Of a stretch of 64,000 bases of DNA, positions 28,449 to 37,240 are shown one piece after another. The notes under the pieces are model-generated. The model made no database searches and was not told where the DNA came from. It saw nothing but the letters and a program-made list of their open reading frames with translations. This DNA is from Galbibacter mesophilus (lineage in GTDB: Bacteria; Bacteroidota; Bacteroidia; Flavobacteriales; Flavobacteriaceae): positions 203,359-267,358 of the forward strand of contig NZ_JAMQVC010000004.1 in the NCBI RefSeq assembly GCF_023721415.1. The letters run 5' to 3'. Position 1 is the first letter of the stretch; every line of letters starts with the position of its first letter. Made by a program: the position numbers and the translations under genes.

Positions 28449-29573
28449 TTAATCCTCGTCCTCTGCAGTTTTTGGCATTATTTTCATAATTCCTTTGCCT
28501 TCAACAGCAAGATATAGGTAGCCATCAGGCGCTTGCTTTACATTTCGAACGCGCCCGGTGTCTTCAAATAACTTTTCCCTTTTGGTTACTTCATTATTTT
28601 CAATTACTAAACGTTCCAAGTAACTGAATTTTAAAGAACCAACCAATAAACTTCCTTTCCAGTCAGGATACATGTCTGATGTTACAAAATCCATTCCACT
28701 GGGGGCGATAGAAGGCACCCAATAATAAAGTGGTTGTTCCATCCCTTCCTTTTCAGTGATATCCGTAAAGGAAGAACCATCATAATTCTTTCCGTAACTA
28801 ATTACTGGCCAGCCATAATTAGCTCCCTTTTTAATAATATTTATTTCATCACCTCCCTGAGGTCCGTGTTCGTGCGTCCAAATTTCACCAGTTTGGTAAT
28901 GCTTCACCATACCTTGCGGGTTTCTATTTCCATAGGCATAAATTGCCTCTTTGACGTTTGGTTCTCCTACAAAAGGATTATCCTGCGGAATGGAACCATC
29001 ATCTTTCAATCGGTATATTTTACCACCATCTTTAGTGATGTCTTGCGGATTCAAATCCCTTTGTCCACGGTCACCAATGGAAAAATATACATAGCCATCA
29101 TTGTCGAATGCAATACGGGAACCAAAATGTTGCCCTCTACCTGAATTTGGAGTAGCTTTATAAAGAACAGAAGTTTCTGTTAAGCTCGTTCCACTTAATT
29201 TTGCCCTCGCCAACGCTGTATTTGCCCCGTCTCCATCGCCTTCATCGGAAGCGTAGGTAAAGTAAATCCAACCATTATTTTCGTAATTTGGGTGCAGTGC
29301 AACGTCCAACAACCCTCCTTGTCCTTGCTCAACTACTGAAAAATTGTGGCTCACTTCTGTTTTTTCTCCACTAGAAACCAAATAAAGCTCACCTTCCTTT
29401 TCTGTAACCAGCATATCTCCGTTGGGCAAAAAAGCCATTCCCCACGGCACATTTATACCCTCCACAACAGTCTCAAGCTCATAACCAATTATTTCTGGAG
29501 TCTCTATGGTAGTATCTTCTTCAGAGCATGATGCCTGAATGAGCACCACTAATAATAACCAAATATTTTTCAT
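28449..29573 (-). CDS. PQQ-type sugar dehydrogenase lipoprotein (GSDH family)
   Basis: The 374-residue protein has a lipoprotein signal (LLLVVLIQASCSEED). SEED after Cys fits the flavobacterial surface-export rule, so it is probably exposed on the outer membrane. The rest is a six-bladed propeller of the glucose/sorbosone dehydrogenase family: PWGMAFLPNGDMLVTEKEGEL, GGLLDVALHP, YFTYASDEGDG, RGQHFGSRIAFD, HEHGPQGGDEINII and YGWPVISYG. Members oxidise aldoses with PQQ; the PQQ itself would have to be imported, since no pqq genes are visible. Confidence 0.88.
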   Translation of the reverse strand: MKNIWLLLVVLIQASCSEEDTTIETPEIIGYELETVVEGINVPWGMAFLPNGDMLVTEKEGELYLVSSGEKTEVSHNFSVVEQGQGGLLDVALHPNYENNGWIYFTYASDEGDGDGANTALARAKLSGTSLTETSVLYKATPNSGRGQHFGSRIAFDNDGYVYFSIGDRGQRDLNPQDITKDGGKIYRLKDDGSIPQDNPFVGEPNVKEAIYAYGNRNPQGMVKHYQTGEIWTHEHGPQGGDEINIIKKGANYGWPVISYGKNYDGSSFTDITEKEGMEQPLYYWVPSIAPSGMDFVTSDMYPDWKGSLLVGSLKFSYLERLVIENNEVTKREKLFEDTGRVRNVKQAPDGYLYLAVEGKGIMKIMPKTAEDED

Positions 29574-29902
29574 TTTTTCTAAGTTTTAAATTCTAGTTTA
29601 ATTTAGGACTTGCTGCGTAAAGCTATACTTTTTACAATGAAGTAACGTCATCATTTTAGAAAGATTGTAGATAAATCCTTCAACTTATTCTCCAATGCAA
29701 GCAGCAATTAATTAAATATAGCAGAATTAATAGTAAGTGACTGGTTTTCAATCATAAATATTCGTTAACACATATTTTTTCAAAAAAAACCTTCAGAATG
29801 TCTTTATATTCTAAAAAAGATTAATAATTTTGTGCCCGATTTGGGAAGGACGTTAGTCTTATTTCAAAAGAGAATTGAACTTTACTCAAAAGACAATTCT
29901 AG

Positions 29903-29937
29903 GTGTAGCCTCTCGACAAGCTCGAGATAAACTACAC
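29903..29937. repeat. Small inverted repeat upstream of tRNA-Pro
   Basis: GTGTAG (29903-29908) pairs with CTACAC (29932-29937), and inside them TCTCGA (29911-29916) pairs with TCGAGA (29922-29927). The core CTCGACAAGCTCGAG is related to the CTTCGACAAGCTCAG repeat seen at 9110. The rest of the 382-base gap (29574-29955) is AT-rich and shows no gene. Confidence 0.55.
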
Positions 29938-29955
29938 TACGAGAAACAACACCTT

Positions 29956-30030
29956 CGGGGTGTAGCGTAGCCCGGTTATCGCGCCGCGTTTGGGACGCGG
30001 AGGTCGCAGGTTCGAATCCTGCCACCCCGA
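29956..30030 (+). tRNA. tRNA-Pro (anticodon UGG)
   Basis: The 75-nt cloverleaf has acceptor arm CGGGGTG/CACCCCG, anticodon stem CCGCG/CGCGG with loop TTTGGGA (anticodon TGG at 29991-29993), T-arm GCAGGTTCGAATCCTGC and discriminator A. No CCA is encoded. Confidence 0.97.
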
Positions 30031-30032
30031 CT

Positions 30033-30067
30033 AAAAAATCCAGTAACTTCTATTACTGGATTTTTTT
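30033..30067 (+). terminator. Terminator after tRNA-Pro
   Basis: AAAAAATCCAGTAA (30033-30046) pairs with TTACTGGATTTTTT (30053-30066); T-tract follows. It can also act on the minus strand for the GT39 gene ending at 30089. Confidence 0.85.
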
Positions 30068-30088
30068 ATTTACACCTTATTATTTACT

Positions 30089-31798
30089 TCAATTAATTCT
30101 TTTCGGCTTCAATTTAAGCACATAAGCCGTATCCAATTGGGAAGCTCTACGGGATGGATTTAAAAATTTTGCAGATACTTTTGTAATTCTGAATCGGGGA
30201 ACTACCATTTTTTCTTCAACAGTAATATTTTTTAAAGTCCTTAGCGTATCTACTTTTTCTTTTTTTGTAGTTACTACAAAAACTTCATCTTTTATGTGGG
30301 TTGTTTCTTCAATGGTCATACTGGGAATAATGTGTTTCGTATAAAAATCCAAAGACCATCGGTATTCCTTATCTAAAATATAAATCTTTTCTTTATCAAT
30401 TTCACCTTCATTAACGGCAACGGCTATTTGTCCGCCACTTTGATATTTCAATAAGTGGGGATAATAATAGGTATTCAATGAAAAGTTCAGAAAAACCATA
30501 AAAGTTACAGAAACAACTAATATTTTTTTGGCTACGGAAGAAAAACTCCCTCTAAAAACAAAATAAAGTAGTAAAAGAAAAAAGGCCGAGCAAACTATTA
30601 TTGTTAGTACTTTGGGCGAACCGAAAGTAAAACCAAACAAACCAACTACCGCTAACAACCCGATAACACAGACACCGTATTGAATGTAAAGAAAGATTCG
30701 CAACGTTTTGTCGTTCTTCCCTAACGTAAGTTTGTACAAATACCCAGCGGTTAAGACCGATAAAATGGGTAGAATAGGATTTAAATAATGTGGTAGTTTA
30801 AATTGTGAAAAACTAATAAGAATGAGTGTTACTAAAAACCCGCCCAAGGTTAGAACCTCCATATTTCCGTTATACCTAAATTTTTCCCGAACAAGATTTT
30901 TTATGCCGTTGAAAATACCGCTATATGCTATAATTGACCACGGCAAAAACACCCAAAGAAGGGTGTGAAAAAAGAAGAAATAATCAGGGTTTTGCTTTTG
31001 AAAACCCGTGGATGAAAAACGATCGAAATTTTGATCCCACAGGATAAACTTTACTCCTTCAATGTTAGAACGCCCTTTCACCATAACTTCCGGATGCATA
31101 TCATATTGAAGATAATAGGCGTAAAGTGTCGGACTAATGGTTAGTGCAAAGATTACAATCCCAAGAAGAATTTTGGGGTTGTAGAGAATCCTCCACCGTT
31201 TTGTATAGGCTATATGACATAGCAAGGCTATCCCGATAACACCTACTCCAAACCAACCTTTTGTCGAAAAAGTGATCCCAGCGGCCACAGAACCCAGTAG
31301 CAGGGACAGCATTTTTTCGTTTCTAACAAACTCATATAGTTGCCAGATAGCAAAAATAACGGCTCCAGTAAGTACTGCATCCGTACGTACATCATGATTT
31401 GCTAAAATGATGGCTTGAGACGATAGAAAAATTAAGGATCCGAAATGCGCAAAATCTTTATGGTACAAACTTTTGGTTAGCTTAAAGCAAGAAAAAGCAC
31501 CTATCGCCGTAAACAATAGAGCCGGAATTCTATATGCCCACTGGTTTAAGCCAAAAATGGTGTATGAAAATGCAGCTAACCAAAAATGCATATGTGGCTT
31601 ATCTAAATAAGCATCGTATCCCCTCATTAAACTTACATAATCATTTTTTAAATACATCCGCATTGCCATGAAAGCATGTTGCGCAGCATCATTTTCCATC
31701 AACGGAATAAAAGTTCCACTTACATAAACCATCGCCAAAAGGATGTAAAGTAGTAGATATATTTGCTTGTTAGAGAAAAGTGTTTTAAGGTTGCTCAT
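30089..31798 (-). CDS. GT39/ArnT-like integral membrane glycosyltransferase
   Basis: A frame is open from 31843, but I choose the ATG at 31798 (MSNLKTLFSN), which overlaps the upstream gene by 14 rather than 59 bases and directly precedes the first helix; this gives 569 residues. It has about 11 hydrophobic segments in the first 440 residues, the first-loop acid of GT-C enzymes in LMENDAAQHA, and AYLDKPHMHFWLAAF. A C-terminal soluble domain follows. Members transfer sugars from undecaprenyl-phosphate to lipid A or other acceptors. It is the last gene of a three-gene overlapping unit. Confidence 0.88.
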   Translation of the reverse strand: MSNLKTLFSNKQIYLLLYILLAMVYVSGTFIPLMENDAAQHAFMAMRMYLKNDYVSLMRGYDAYLDKPHMHFWLAAFSYTIFGLNQWAYRIPALLFTAIGAFSCFKLTKSLYHKDFAHFGSLIFLSSQAIILANHDVRTDAVLTGAVIFAIWQLYEFVRNEKMLSLLLGSVAAGITFSTKGWFGVGVIGIALLCHIAYTKRWRILYNPKILLGIVIFALTISPTLYAYYLQYDMHPEVMVKGRSNIEGVKFILWDQNFDRFSSTGFQKQNPDYFFFFHTLLWVFLPWSIIAYSGIFNGIKNLVREKFRYNGNMEVLTLGGFLVTLILISFSQFKLPHYLNPILPILSVLTAGYLYKLTLGKNDKTLRIFLYIQYGVCVIGLLAVVGLFGFTFGSPKVLTIIVCSAFFLLLLYFVFRGSFSSVAKKILVVSVTFMVFLNFSLNTYYYPHLLKYQSGGQIAVAVNEGEIDKEKIYILDKEYRWSLDFYTKHIIPSMTIEETTHIKDEVFVVTTKKEKVDTLRTLKNITVEEKMVVPRFRITKVSAKFLNPSRRASQLDTAYVLKLKPKRIN

Positions 31799-32666
31799 GT
31801 AATAAAACAAGTTTGGGGTTTTTAAAATGATTGTAGATTCCAATTAAAGAAATAGCTGCTGTTATTATTGAAAAAATGGCACCAATAGAAATAGCTATAT
31901 TTTTTTCTAGTTGAAGATATACGGACGCCTGTAGAAAAATATATTCCCTTATTCCAATTCCAGCGAACGACAACAGCGACAATACCGACGAAATAAGAAA
32001 AACAAAAAGATAAACAGGAAAAAGCAAAGTTTCAACACTCATACTTTTCATTATAAAGACTACTGAAAGCAGCTGAAATAATTGTACAATTAAAGAAAAA
32101 AGCAGAGCTAAATAGTACGCTTTTAAAGATAAGTGAAACAGGTATTTTGTTAGCTTATATAATACAACTATTCCTACAACTGCTGCTAGTAGCAATATAC
32201 CTTGGAATAAGGATGTTTTAAAAAACTCCCACGGCAGTTTAGTTAATAGAGCTAATAAGATGAAGCCAATGGCTATTAGCCCCATGTACCGATCTACAAA
32301 AACTGCTTTTAAAACTTTCTTACGGGGCCAATGAAAGGTTTTATTTAACAAGTAAACTTTATAAGCATCTCCACCTATACCTCCTGGAATAAAAAAGTTA
32401 TAGAACATCCCTAAGAAATACAGCTTTAAATTACTCCGCTGAGACAACAACATACTTTCCTGATGCAAAATATAATTCAGTCTATATGAAGATATAATTT
32501 GTGAAAATATAAAACTAGCAACAGCCAAGAGAAGAAAAGAAATTTCAGTAGAACGCAAAGTCTGCCAAATATCTTTTAAATCTATTTTGGTAAAAACGAA
32601 GATAATCAAAACTAGGCTAACACCTATTTTAATATAAGACTTGAAGGCTTTCACGGTGCTTTTCAT
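31785..32666 (-). CDS. LPG-synthase-TM/UPF0104-type flippase-like membrane protein
   Basis: The 293-residue polytopic protein has about eight helices and the family stretch YFLGMFYNFFIPGGIGGDAYKVY, followed by VFVDRYMGLIAIGF. Proteins of this group are the membrane half of lysyl-phosphatidylglycerol synthases; free-standing ones are proposed lipid translocases or partners of glycosyltransferases. It overlaps the GT2 gene by 38 bases and the GT39 gene by 14, so translation is coupled. I infer that it helps move or hand on a lipid-linked sugar. Confidence 0.85.
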   Translation of the reverse strand: MKSTVKAFKSYIKIGVSLVLIIFVFTKIDLKDIWQTLRSTEISFLLLAVASFIFSQIISSYRLNYILHQESMLLSQRSNLKLYFLGMFYNFFIPGGIGGDAYKVYLLNKTFHWPRKKVLKAVFVDRYMGLIAIGFILLALLTKLPWEFFKTSLFQGILLLAAVVGIVVLYKLTKYLFHLSLKAYYLALLFSLIVQLFQLLSVVFIMKSMSVETLLFPVYLFVFLISSVLSLLSFAGIGIREYIFLQASVYLQLEKNIAISIGAIFSIITAAISLIGIYNHFKNPKLVLLHEQP

Positions 32667-33615
32667 TTAGTTTATTAGCGGTCCTGTACACTTTCCTTAT
32701 TTTGTATGGCTTTTCTTTTTGAGACTCGTAGTATGTCCTCATTAACAAATCTGCCAAAACCCCTATAGTAACAAATTGAATTCCAACAATTATAAACAAC
32801 ACTCCCATGGTGAGCAGCGGTCGGTTGCCAATTTCATTGCCGCTGATTTTTTGAATGAATAAAAAACCTGTTGTAAGAAAGCCTAAAATGAAAAACACAA
32901 GACCAATATTACCAAAAAAGTACATAGGTTTCTGCAAATGTTTTCTTTTAAAAATGATAAGAAGCAAATCATTAATTACTTTAAATATGCGTTCCAGTCC
33001 GTACTTCGATTTTCCGAATTTTCTCGGATAATGATTTACGCTCACCTCTTTAATTCTAGCACCATTTAAGTACGCCAGTAAATTAATAAACCGATGCATT
33101 TCTCCATACAACTTTAACTCTTTAGCGGTTTCCCTGGTAAATACTTTTAGTGCACAACCCTGATCCTTTAAGTTTAACTTAGTGGATTTACGGATAATGA
33201 AATTGGCAATTTTAGAAGGGATTGTTTTTATGAAATGATCTTTTCGTTTTTCCCGAAAACCAGTAACCACATCCCAATCTTCACTTTCTGCTATTTCAAT
33301 CATCGAAAGAATATCAGCAGGGTCATTCTGCATGTCGCCATCCATTGTAACTATAAATTTTCCGGTAGCAAATTCTATTCCAGCGGCAAGCGCCAGGCTT
33401 TGTCCATAATTCTTTTTCAGTTCAATCAAAAACAAATTGGAATGCTGAATACCTTTAATAGTCGCCCTTGTGTTATCCGTCGAAAAATCATCAATAAGTA
33501 TAATCTGATAAGAAAATCCAACAAGTGCCTCATCAATCTGTTTTACCAAAGGAGTAACATTTTCTTCTTCATTATAAACAGGAATAACAAGGGATATATA
33601 GTAATCTTGATCCAT
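32629..33615 (-). CDS. GT2 polyprenyl-phosphate glycosyltransferase (GtrB/ArnC/DPM1-like)
   Basis: The 328-residue protein has the GT2 core: SLVIPVYNEEENV, DDFSTDNT, the metal-binding DGDMQNDP and QGCALKVF. Two C-terminal helices (about 232-255 and 265-290) anchor it in the membrane. Such enzymes charge undecaprenyl phosphate with a sugar. With the flippase-like protein and the GT39 transferase downstream, it makes a complete route: charge the lipid carrier inside, flip it, transfer outside. The acceptor (lipid A, glycan or protein) is unknown. Confidence 0.9.
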   Translation of the reverse strand: MDQDYYISLVIPVYNEEENVTPLVKQIDEALVGFSYQIILIDDFSTDNTRATIKGIQHSNLFLIELKKNYGQSLALAAGIEFATGKFIVTMDGDMQNDPADILSMIEIAESEDWDVVTGFREKRKDHFIKTIPSKIANFIIRKSTKLNLKDQGCALKVFTRETAKELKLYGEMHRFINLLAYLNGARIKEVSVNHYPRKFGKSKYGLERIFKVINDLLLIIFKRKHLQKPMYFFGNIGLVFFILGFLTTGFLFIQKISGNEIGNRPLLTMGVLFIIVGIQFVTIGVLADLLMRTYYESQKEKPYKIRKVYRTANKLNEKHRESLQVLY

Positions 33616-33922
33616 AACTTTTAGTTCGTTGTAGCAAACAGTAAAAGTGGAGAATAAAAATTTTAACTGCGGAACCTTAATGTTAACTTTAGATGATGAT
33701 AAAGGAAACGGATGGATACATAACCGTTATTACGATAAGTTTTCTTAACAAAAGAAAGCACTCATGATCGAAAACCAATGTTCTATTAAAAAATGACACT
33801 GTTTCAGTTAAGCAGACTATTTTGTTTAAAATTTTTCAATTATTTTTATAATTATGTAAGTATTTTACTATATTTACCGTGCGTATAGGTCACATATTAT
33901 GATGTAATATTCTATATGAGAT

Positions 33923-33956
33923 TGCGGTATTTCACAAAAGACAATTTTATACCGCA
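33923..33956. promoter_or_regulatory. Inverted repeat in the long gap before the AraC gene
   Basis: TGCGGTAT (33923-33930) is the exact complement of ATACCGCA (33949-33956), with a 18-base spacer. It may be an operator or RNA hairpin. The 559-base gap (33616-34174) otherwise holds AT-rich sequence with no supported gene; TATATTTA near 33871 resembles a -7 box. Confidence 0.4.
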
Positions 33957-34174
33957 GTATACCCCTTCAAAATCAATTTATTACAACCCAATGTCGGTTA
34001 TTACTGATGCTCTAACGAGTAACAGGAAAGCATACGTAAGGAATTAAATCCTGTGGAGACATATTTAGTATATACTTCAAAAGAAACTTTTTTTGAAGAA
34101 TTGACTTACTAAATATCCTATGGTTTATTCTTTAAAGTGAATATGGCAAATTTAAATTCCAACAGAGGGTTAAC

Positions 34175-34999
34175 ATGAAATACATAGGAGTCCAAAACGA
34201 ATATTTTGAAATCCAAAAAGTAGATCACACAAATTGTCATCTTTTAGAAGAAACTCAAAAAGATGTCCTGAAACTTTTTTGGTTCACTTCCGATGACAAC
34301 AGAGTAACTATTGACAGGGAGCATTATGTGTTCAATAAAAATGAGATAGTTTGCCTTACCCAGTTTCATAAAATCAACCATCTACATGTAAATACGGTGA
34401 ATCTATTGCGCTTTAATCGCCAATTTTACTGTGTCTTAGATCATGACAGCGAGGTGGGCTGTAAAGGAATTTTATATTACGGTGCGGCTAAAATGCCGAA
34501 ACTCCACGCCAAAGAAACCCATTTGGATATATTGCAAACGGCATGGCACATGGCTTCCTTAGAGTTTGAAATGAACGACGAACTTCAGCAGGAAATGCTT
34601 CAAATGATGCTGAAACGTATCTTAATTTTATGTACAAGAATGTACAGGCAACAAAATGCTGATGAAGAATTAAGCATTGAGCAGCACAACTTGGTAAGAG
34701 AATTTAATTTCCTTGTGGAAAAACATTTTAGGACCAAACATACGGTAGTTGCCTATGCCGAATTATTGTTTAAATCGCCCAAAACAATTTCAAATACATT
34801 TAAAAAGCTAGGCGAAAAAACACCCTTGCAATTTATACAGGAACGAATCACGTTGGAAGCAAAACGATTGCTGTATTACACCGATAAAGATATTTCTGAA
34901 ATCGGCTACGAAATTGGTTTTCCAGATATACAGACTTTTAGCAGGTTTTTTAAGAAACAAACCGGAAAATCACCAAGTGATTTTAGAAATACGGTTTAA
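34175..34999 (+). CDS. AraC-family transcriptional regulator
   Basis: The 274-residue protein has a C-terminal double helix-turn-helix of AraC type (about 190-272): VVAYAELLFKSPKTISNTFK, then the second helix pair DISEIGYEIGFPDIQTFSRFFK and KQTGKSPSDFR. The N-terminal 170 residues form a cupin-like sensing domain without metal-ligand pattern I can name. It sits at the head of the stress-gene run and is separated from the first target gene by 115 bases carrying a promoter with the CCTACCG box. It is therefore the likely activator of that run. Confidence 0.9.
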   Translation: MKYIGVQNEYFEIQKVDHTNCHLLEETQKDVLKLFWFTSDDNRVTIDREHYVFNKNEIVCLTQFHKINHLHVNTVNLLRFNRQFYCVLDHDSEVGCKGILYYGAAKMPKLHAKETHLDILQTAWHMASLEFEMNDELQQEMLQMMLKRILILCTRMYRQQNADEELSIEQHNLVREFNFLVEKHFRTKHTVVAYAELLFKSPKTISNTFKKLGEKTPLQFIQERITLEAKRLLYYTDKDISEIGYEIGFPDIQTFSRFFKKQTGKSPSDFRNTV

Positions 35000-35043
35000 A
35001 TAATAATAAACGGGAAAAATTGCCAACTCTAAAGGAGTTTTGC

Positions 35044-35077
35044 CCTACCGCTACCCTACTTAACCGCCCCATATTTG
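35044..35077 (+). promoter_or_regulatory. Promoter of the first AhpD-like gene with CCTACCG box
   Basis: CCTACCG (35044-35050) lies exactly 23 bases before the TTTG (35074-35077) of a near-consensus -7 box (CATATTTG). The same box at the same spacing precedes the gene at 36754. I propose it as a binding site for the AraC-type regulator. Confidence 0.55.
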
Positions 35078-35114
35078 CATTGTAATTAATTCATAAACAT
35101 AAAAAAGAATCAAT

Positions 35115-35654
35115 ATGACAACAACAGCATTTAGCGTACCGAAGAAAGAAGAAGTATCCGAAAAAAATCAAGGGATTTTAAACCAAGTCGAAAAACAAGT
35201 TGGTTTTATTCCTAACCTGTATGCGTATTACGCTAAAAACGATACAGCTCTGGCAGATTATTTGGCTTTAAACAATCGAAAATCCACCCTTAGAGCAAAA
35301 GAAAAAGAAGTCGTAAATTTAGTAACCAGTCAAATTAACGGTTGTAGATATTGCCAATCTGCCCATACGGCGATTGGAAAGATGAACGGTTTTAGTGAAG
35401 ATGAAATTCTTGAAATAAGAAAAGGTTCTGCCTCTTTTGATGCTAAGCTAGACGCATTGGCAAAATTTACAGCAGAAGTGGTAAAAAACAGAGCACAAGT
35501 TTCTGCCGAAGTAAAAGAAGCATTTTTTAATGCCGGTTATTCTGAAGCTAATTTAATCGATGTAATCGTTTTAGTGGGTGATAAAATTATTAGCAACTAC
35601 ATTCACAACTTGGCAGGATTTGAAATAGATTTTCCTATCTCGAAAGAGTTATAA
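35115..35654 (+). CDS. AhpD-like (carboxymuconolactone decarboxylase family) protein, 179 aa
   Basis: The protein shows the AhpD/CMD all-helical core with the redox pair CRYC in NGCRYCQSAHTAIGK and the proton-relay His. Such proteins act as thiol-dependent peroxidases or disulphide reductases. N-terminal residues FIPNLYAYYAKNDTALADYL fit the peroxidase-related group. Cytosolic. It is the first structural gene after the AraC regulator and is separated from a second CMD gene by a hairpin. Confidence 0.9.
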   Translation: MTTTAFSVPKKEEVSEKNQGILNQVEKQVGFIPNLYAYYAKNDTALADYLALNNRKSTLRAKEKEVVNLVTSQINGCRYCQSAHTAIGKMNGFSEDEILEIRKGSASFDAKLDALAKFTAEVVKNRAQVSAEVKEAFFNAGYSEANLIDVIVLVGDKIISNYIHNLAGFEIDFPISKEL

Positions 35655-35668
35655 GTAAGTATTAAAAT

Positions 35669-35694
35669 AGTAGCGGAGCTATTGCTTCGCTACT
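35669..35694. promoter_or_regulatory. Hairpin between the two AhpD-like genes
   Basis: AGTAGCGGAGC (35669-35679) pairs with GCTTCGCTACT (35684-35694), one G-U, loop TATT. The strand after it is A-rich rather than T-rich, so it is not a normal terminator for the plus strand. It may set the relative amounts of the two products by mRNA processing. Confidence 0.5.
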
Positions 35695-35709
35695 AAAAAA
35701 ACAAAAATT

Positions 35710-36177
35710 ATGTCTGATATTAAATTTAAAAACACAAGGTTCAATCCGGAAACAGAAATCTCGGATTTTTTTGGTTTAGCAAAGCAAATGGCTGGCGCCT
35801 ATGGATATACAGCCGATTTAAGTTTGGATAAAAAACTAGCTCAGTTGTTAAGACTTCGTGTTGCTCAAAAAAATGAATGTGCTTATTGTATCATTTTACA
35901 TTCAAAAACATCCCGGGAAATAGGAATTAACGAAGCAAAAGTGGATAATATTTCATCCTATTGGAACAGCGATTTATTTACTGAAAAGGAATTAAGTGCG
36001 CTCCGTTATACAGATGCCGTAACCGTTGGAACTCATCCCAATTTTGATGAAATTCATAAAGACGTCGCTAACCATTTTTCAGAAAGAGAAATAGCGGAAA
36101 TAGCTGCGGTAGTCATCAATATGAATCTTTGGACACGCCTTAAATTGGCGCAAGGGGAAACTCCTTATATAGGATAA
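35710..36177 (+). CDS. AhpD-like (CMD family) protein, 155 aa
   Basis: A second CMD-family protein with the CxxC motif in KNECAYCIILHSKTS. It shares the fold with the product of 35115, but the sequences are quite different, so this is not a recent duplication. The C-terminal part (ISSYWNSDLFTEKELSALRYTDAVT) is typical of carboxymuconolactone decarboxylase-type proteins. The gene is followed after one base by a DUF2721 gene, so the two are one transcript. Thiol-disulphide chemistry is inferred. Confidence 0.9.
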   Translation: MSDIKFKNTRFNPETEISDFFGLAKQMAGAYGYTADLSLDKKLAQLLRLRVAQKNECAYCIILHSKTSREIGINEAKVDNISSYWNSDLFTEKELSALRYTDAVTVGTHPNFDEIHKDVANHFSEREIAEIAAVVINMNLWTRLKLAQGETPYIG

Positions 36178-36178
36178 T

Positions 36179-36559
36179 ATGGACTGGTATATTCCCATAA
36201 CAATTGTTCCTGGAATTGGGATGTTCGTACTTTCCACAACGTCCCAAATGATGAGTTTGAGCGCAGAAATAGGACAACTTCTAAAAGAATGTAAAAACGA
36301 TTTTCAGCACCATATCGCTGATTTAAAAATATTGCAGCTCACCCGATTAACAAGGGCCGCAACCCTCCTCTATTCGGCAGCAGCATTGTTCGTTTTATCT
36401 GGTATTTGGGGTGCTATTTATGAGGCAAGTGAATGGAGCGAATGGATTTTATTTGCGGGAGTTGCCAGTACATTTGTTGCCATGGGTATACTTATAAATT
36501 ATAGCTATCACACCATAAAAATAAGAAAGAAACAACACCAACATATCCATACTAAGTAG
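36179..36559 (+). CDS. DUF2721-type membrane protein
   Basis: The 126-residue protein has three hydrophobic stretches, an N-terminal helix (ITIVPGIGMFVLSTTSQMM), a central soluble helix with RLTRAATLLYSAAALFVLSG, and a C-terminal helix. The RLxRA..LLY..... pattern fits DUF2721. No function is established. It directly follows the second AhpD-like gene and is followed by a 194-base gap with a promoter. Confidence 0.7.
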   Translation: MDWYIPITIVPGIGMFVLSTTSQMMSLSAEIGQLLKECKNDFQHHIADLKILQLTRLTRAATLLYSAAALFVLSGIWGAIYEASEWSEWILFAGVASTFVAMGILINYSYHTIKIRKKQHQHIHTK

Positions 36560-36637
36560 CCAAAAATACTATAGATACGTACTTTTTACAATCCCTTTTT
36601 AAGACGGGAATTATTGTTAAGTCCTTAGGAAATCCGA

Positions 36638-36671
36638 CCTACCGTTAAGGGCAATGTCCTGTGTATTTTTG
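36638..36671 (+). promoter_or_regulatory. Promoter of the thioredoxin-fold/hydrolase genes with CCTACCG box
   Basis: CCTACCG (36638-36644) lies 23 bases before the TTTG (36668-36671) of a perfect -7 box, TATTTTTG (36664-36671). The arrangement is identical to that at 35044-35077. It makes a second transcription unit of the regulon. Confidence 0.6.
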
Positions 36672-36753
36672 TACTACAATAAAAAGAACGGATTTATTAA
36701 CAATTACAAGCACTTCTATTCAATAGAAATGCGTTTAAAGAAAGGAAAATAGG

Positions 36754-37239
36754 ATGGCACAAGAACAAACGATATTGAGAGCGCCAGAATTAAGAGTTAC
36801 ACAGTGGATTGATGCACAAGGTAATAAATTGGACACCCCTATTAAACTAGCCGACTATAAAGGTAGGTTTAAAGTTATTTATGGTTTTCAACATTGGTGT
36901 CCAGGCTGTCACAGTGTTGGACTCCCATCTTTAAAGAAAATGGTAGAGGCTTTGGAGGGAAATGACAATGTGGTATTTTTAGCTATACAGACTGTTTTTG
37001 AAGGTGCTTCTAAGAACACTTTTTATAAAATTGTAGAAACACAGAAAGAATATGGATTGGCCATCCCGTTTGGCCATGACGATGGTTCCCAAAACGGTGA
37101 GAGCAGAAGTTCAACTATGACCGATTTTCAAACGGGAGGCACACCTTGGTTTATATTTATAGACAAACACGATAATATTGTTTTTGCTGATTTTCACTTA
37201 AATACAGAGGCGGCCATAGAATTTTTAAAAAAGAGATAA
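36754..37239 (+). CDS. Thioredoxin-fold redoxin, CPGC active site
   Basis: The 161-residue TlpA/AhpC-like protein has the redox motif CPGC in [19 protein letters not shown] and the cis-Pro segment [11 protein letters not shown]. There is no signal peptide, so it is cytosolic. It is followed one base later by the hydrolase-OsmC fusion and probably reduces that protein or others in the run. The gene begins 83 bases after the promoter box. Confidence 0.9.
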   Translation: MAQEQTILRAPELRVTQWIDAQGNKLDTPIKLADYKGRFKVIYGFQHWCPGCHSVGLPSLKKMVEALEGNDNVVFLAIQTVFEGASKNTFYKIVETQKEYGLAIPFGHDDGSQNGESRSSTMTDFQTGGTPWFIFIDKHDNIVFADFHLNTEAAIEFLKKR

Positions 37240-37240
37240 A

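Noticed and set aside
28734..29144. 136-codon frame opposite the sugar dehydrogenase
   Set aside because: Antisense to a clear propeller protein; no motif of its own.
33235..33624. 129-codon frame opposite the GT2 gene
   Set aside because: Shadow of a conserved glycosyltransferase with motifs on the minus strand.
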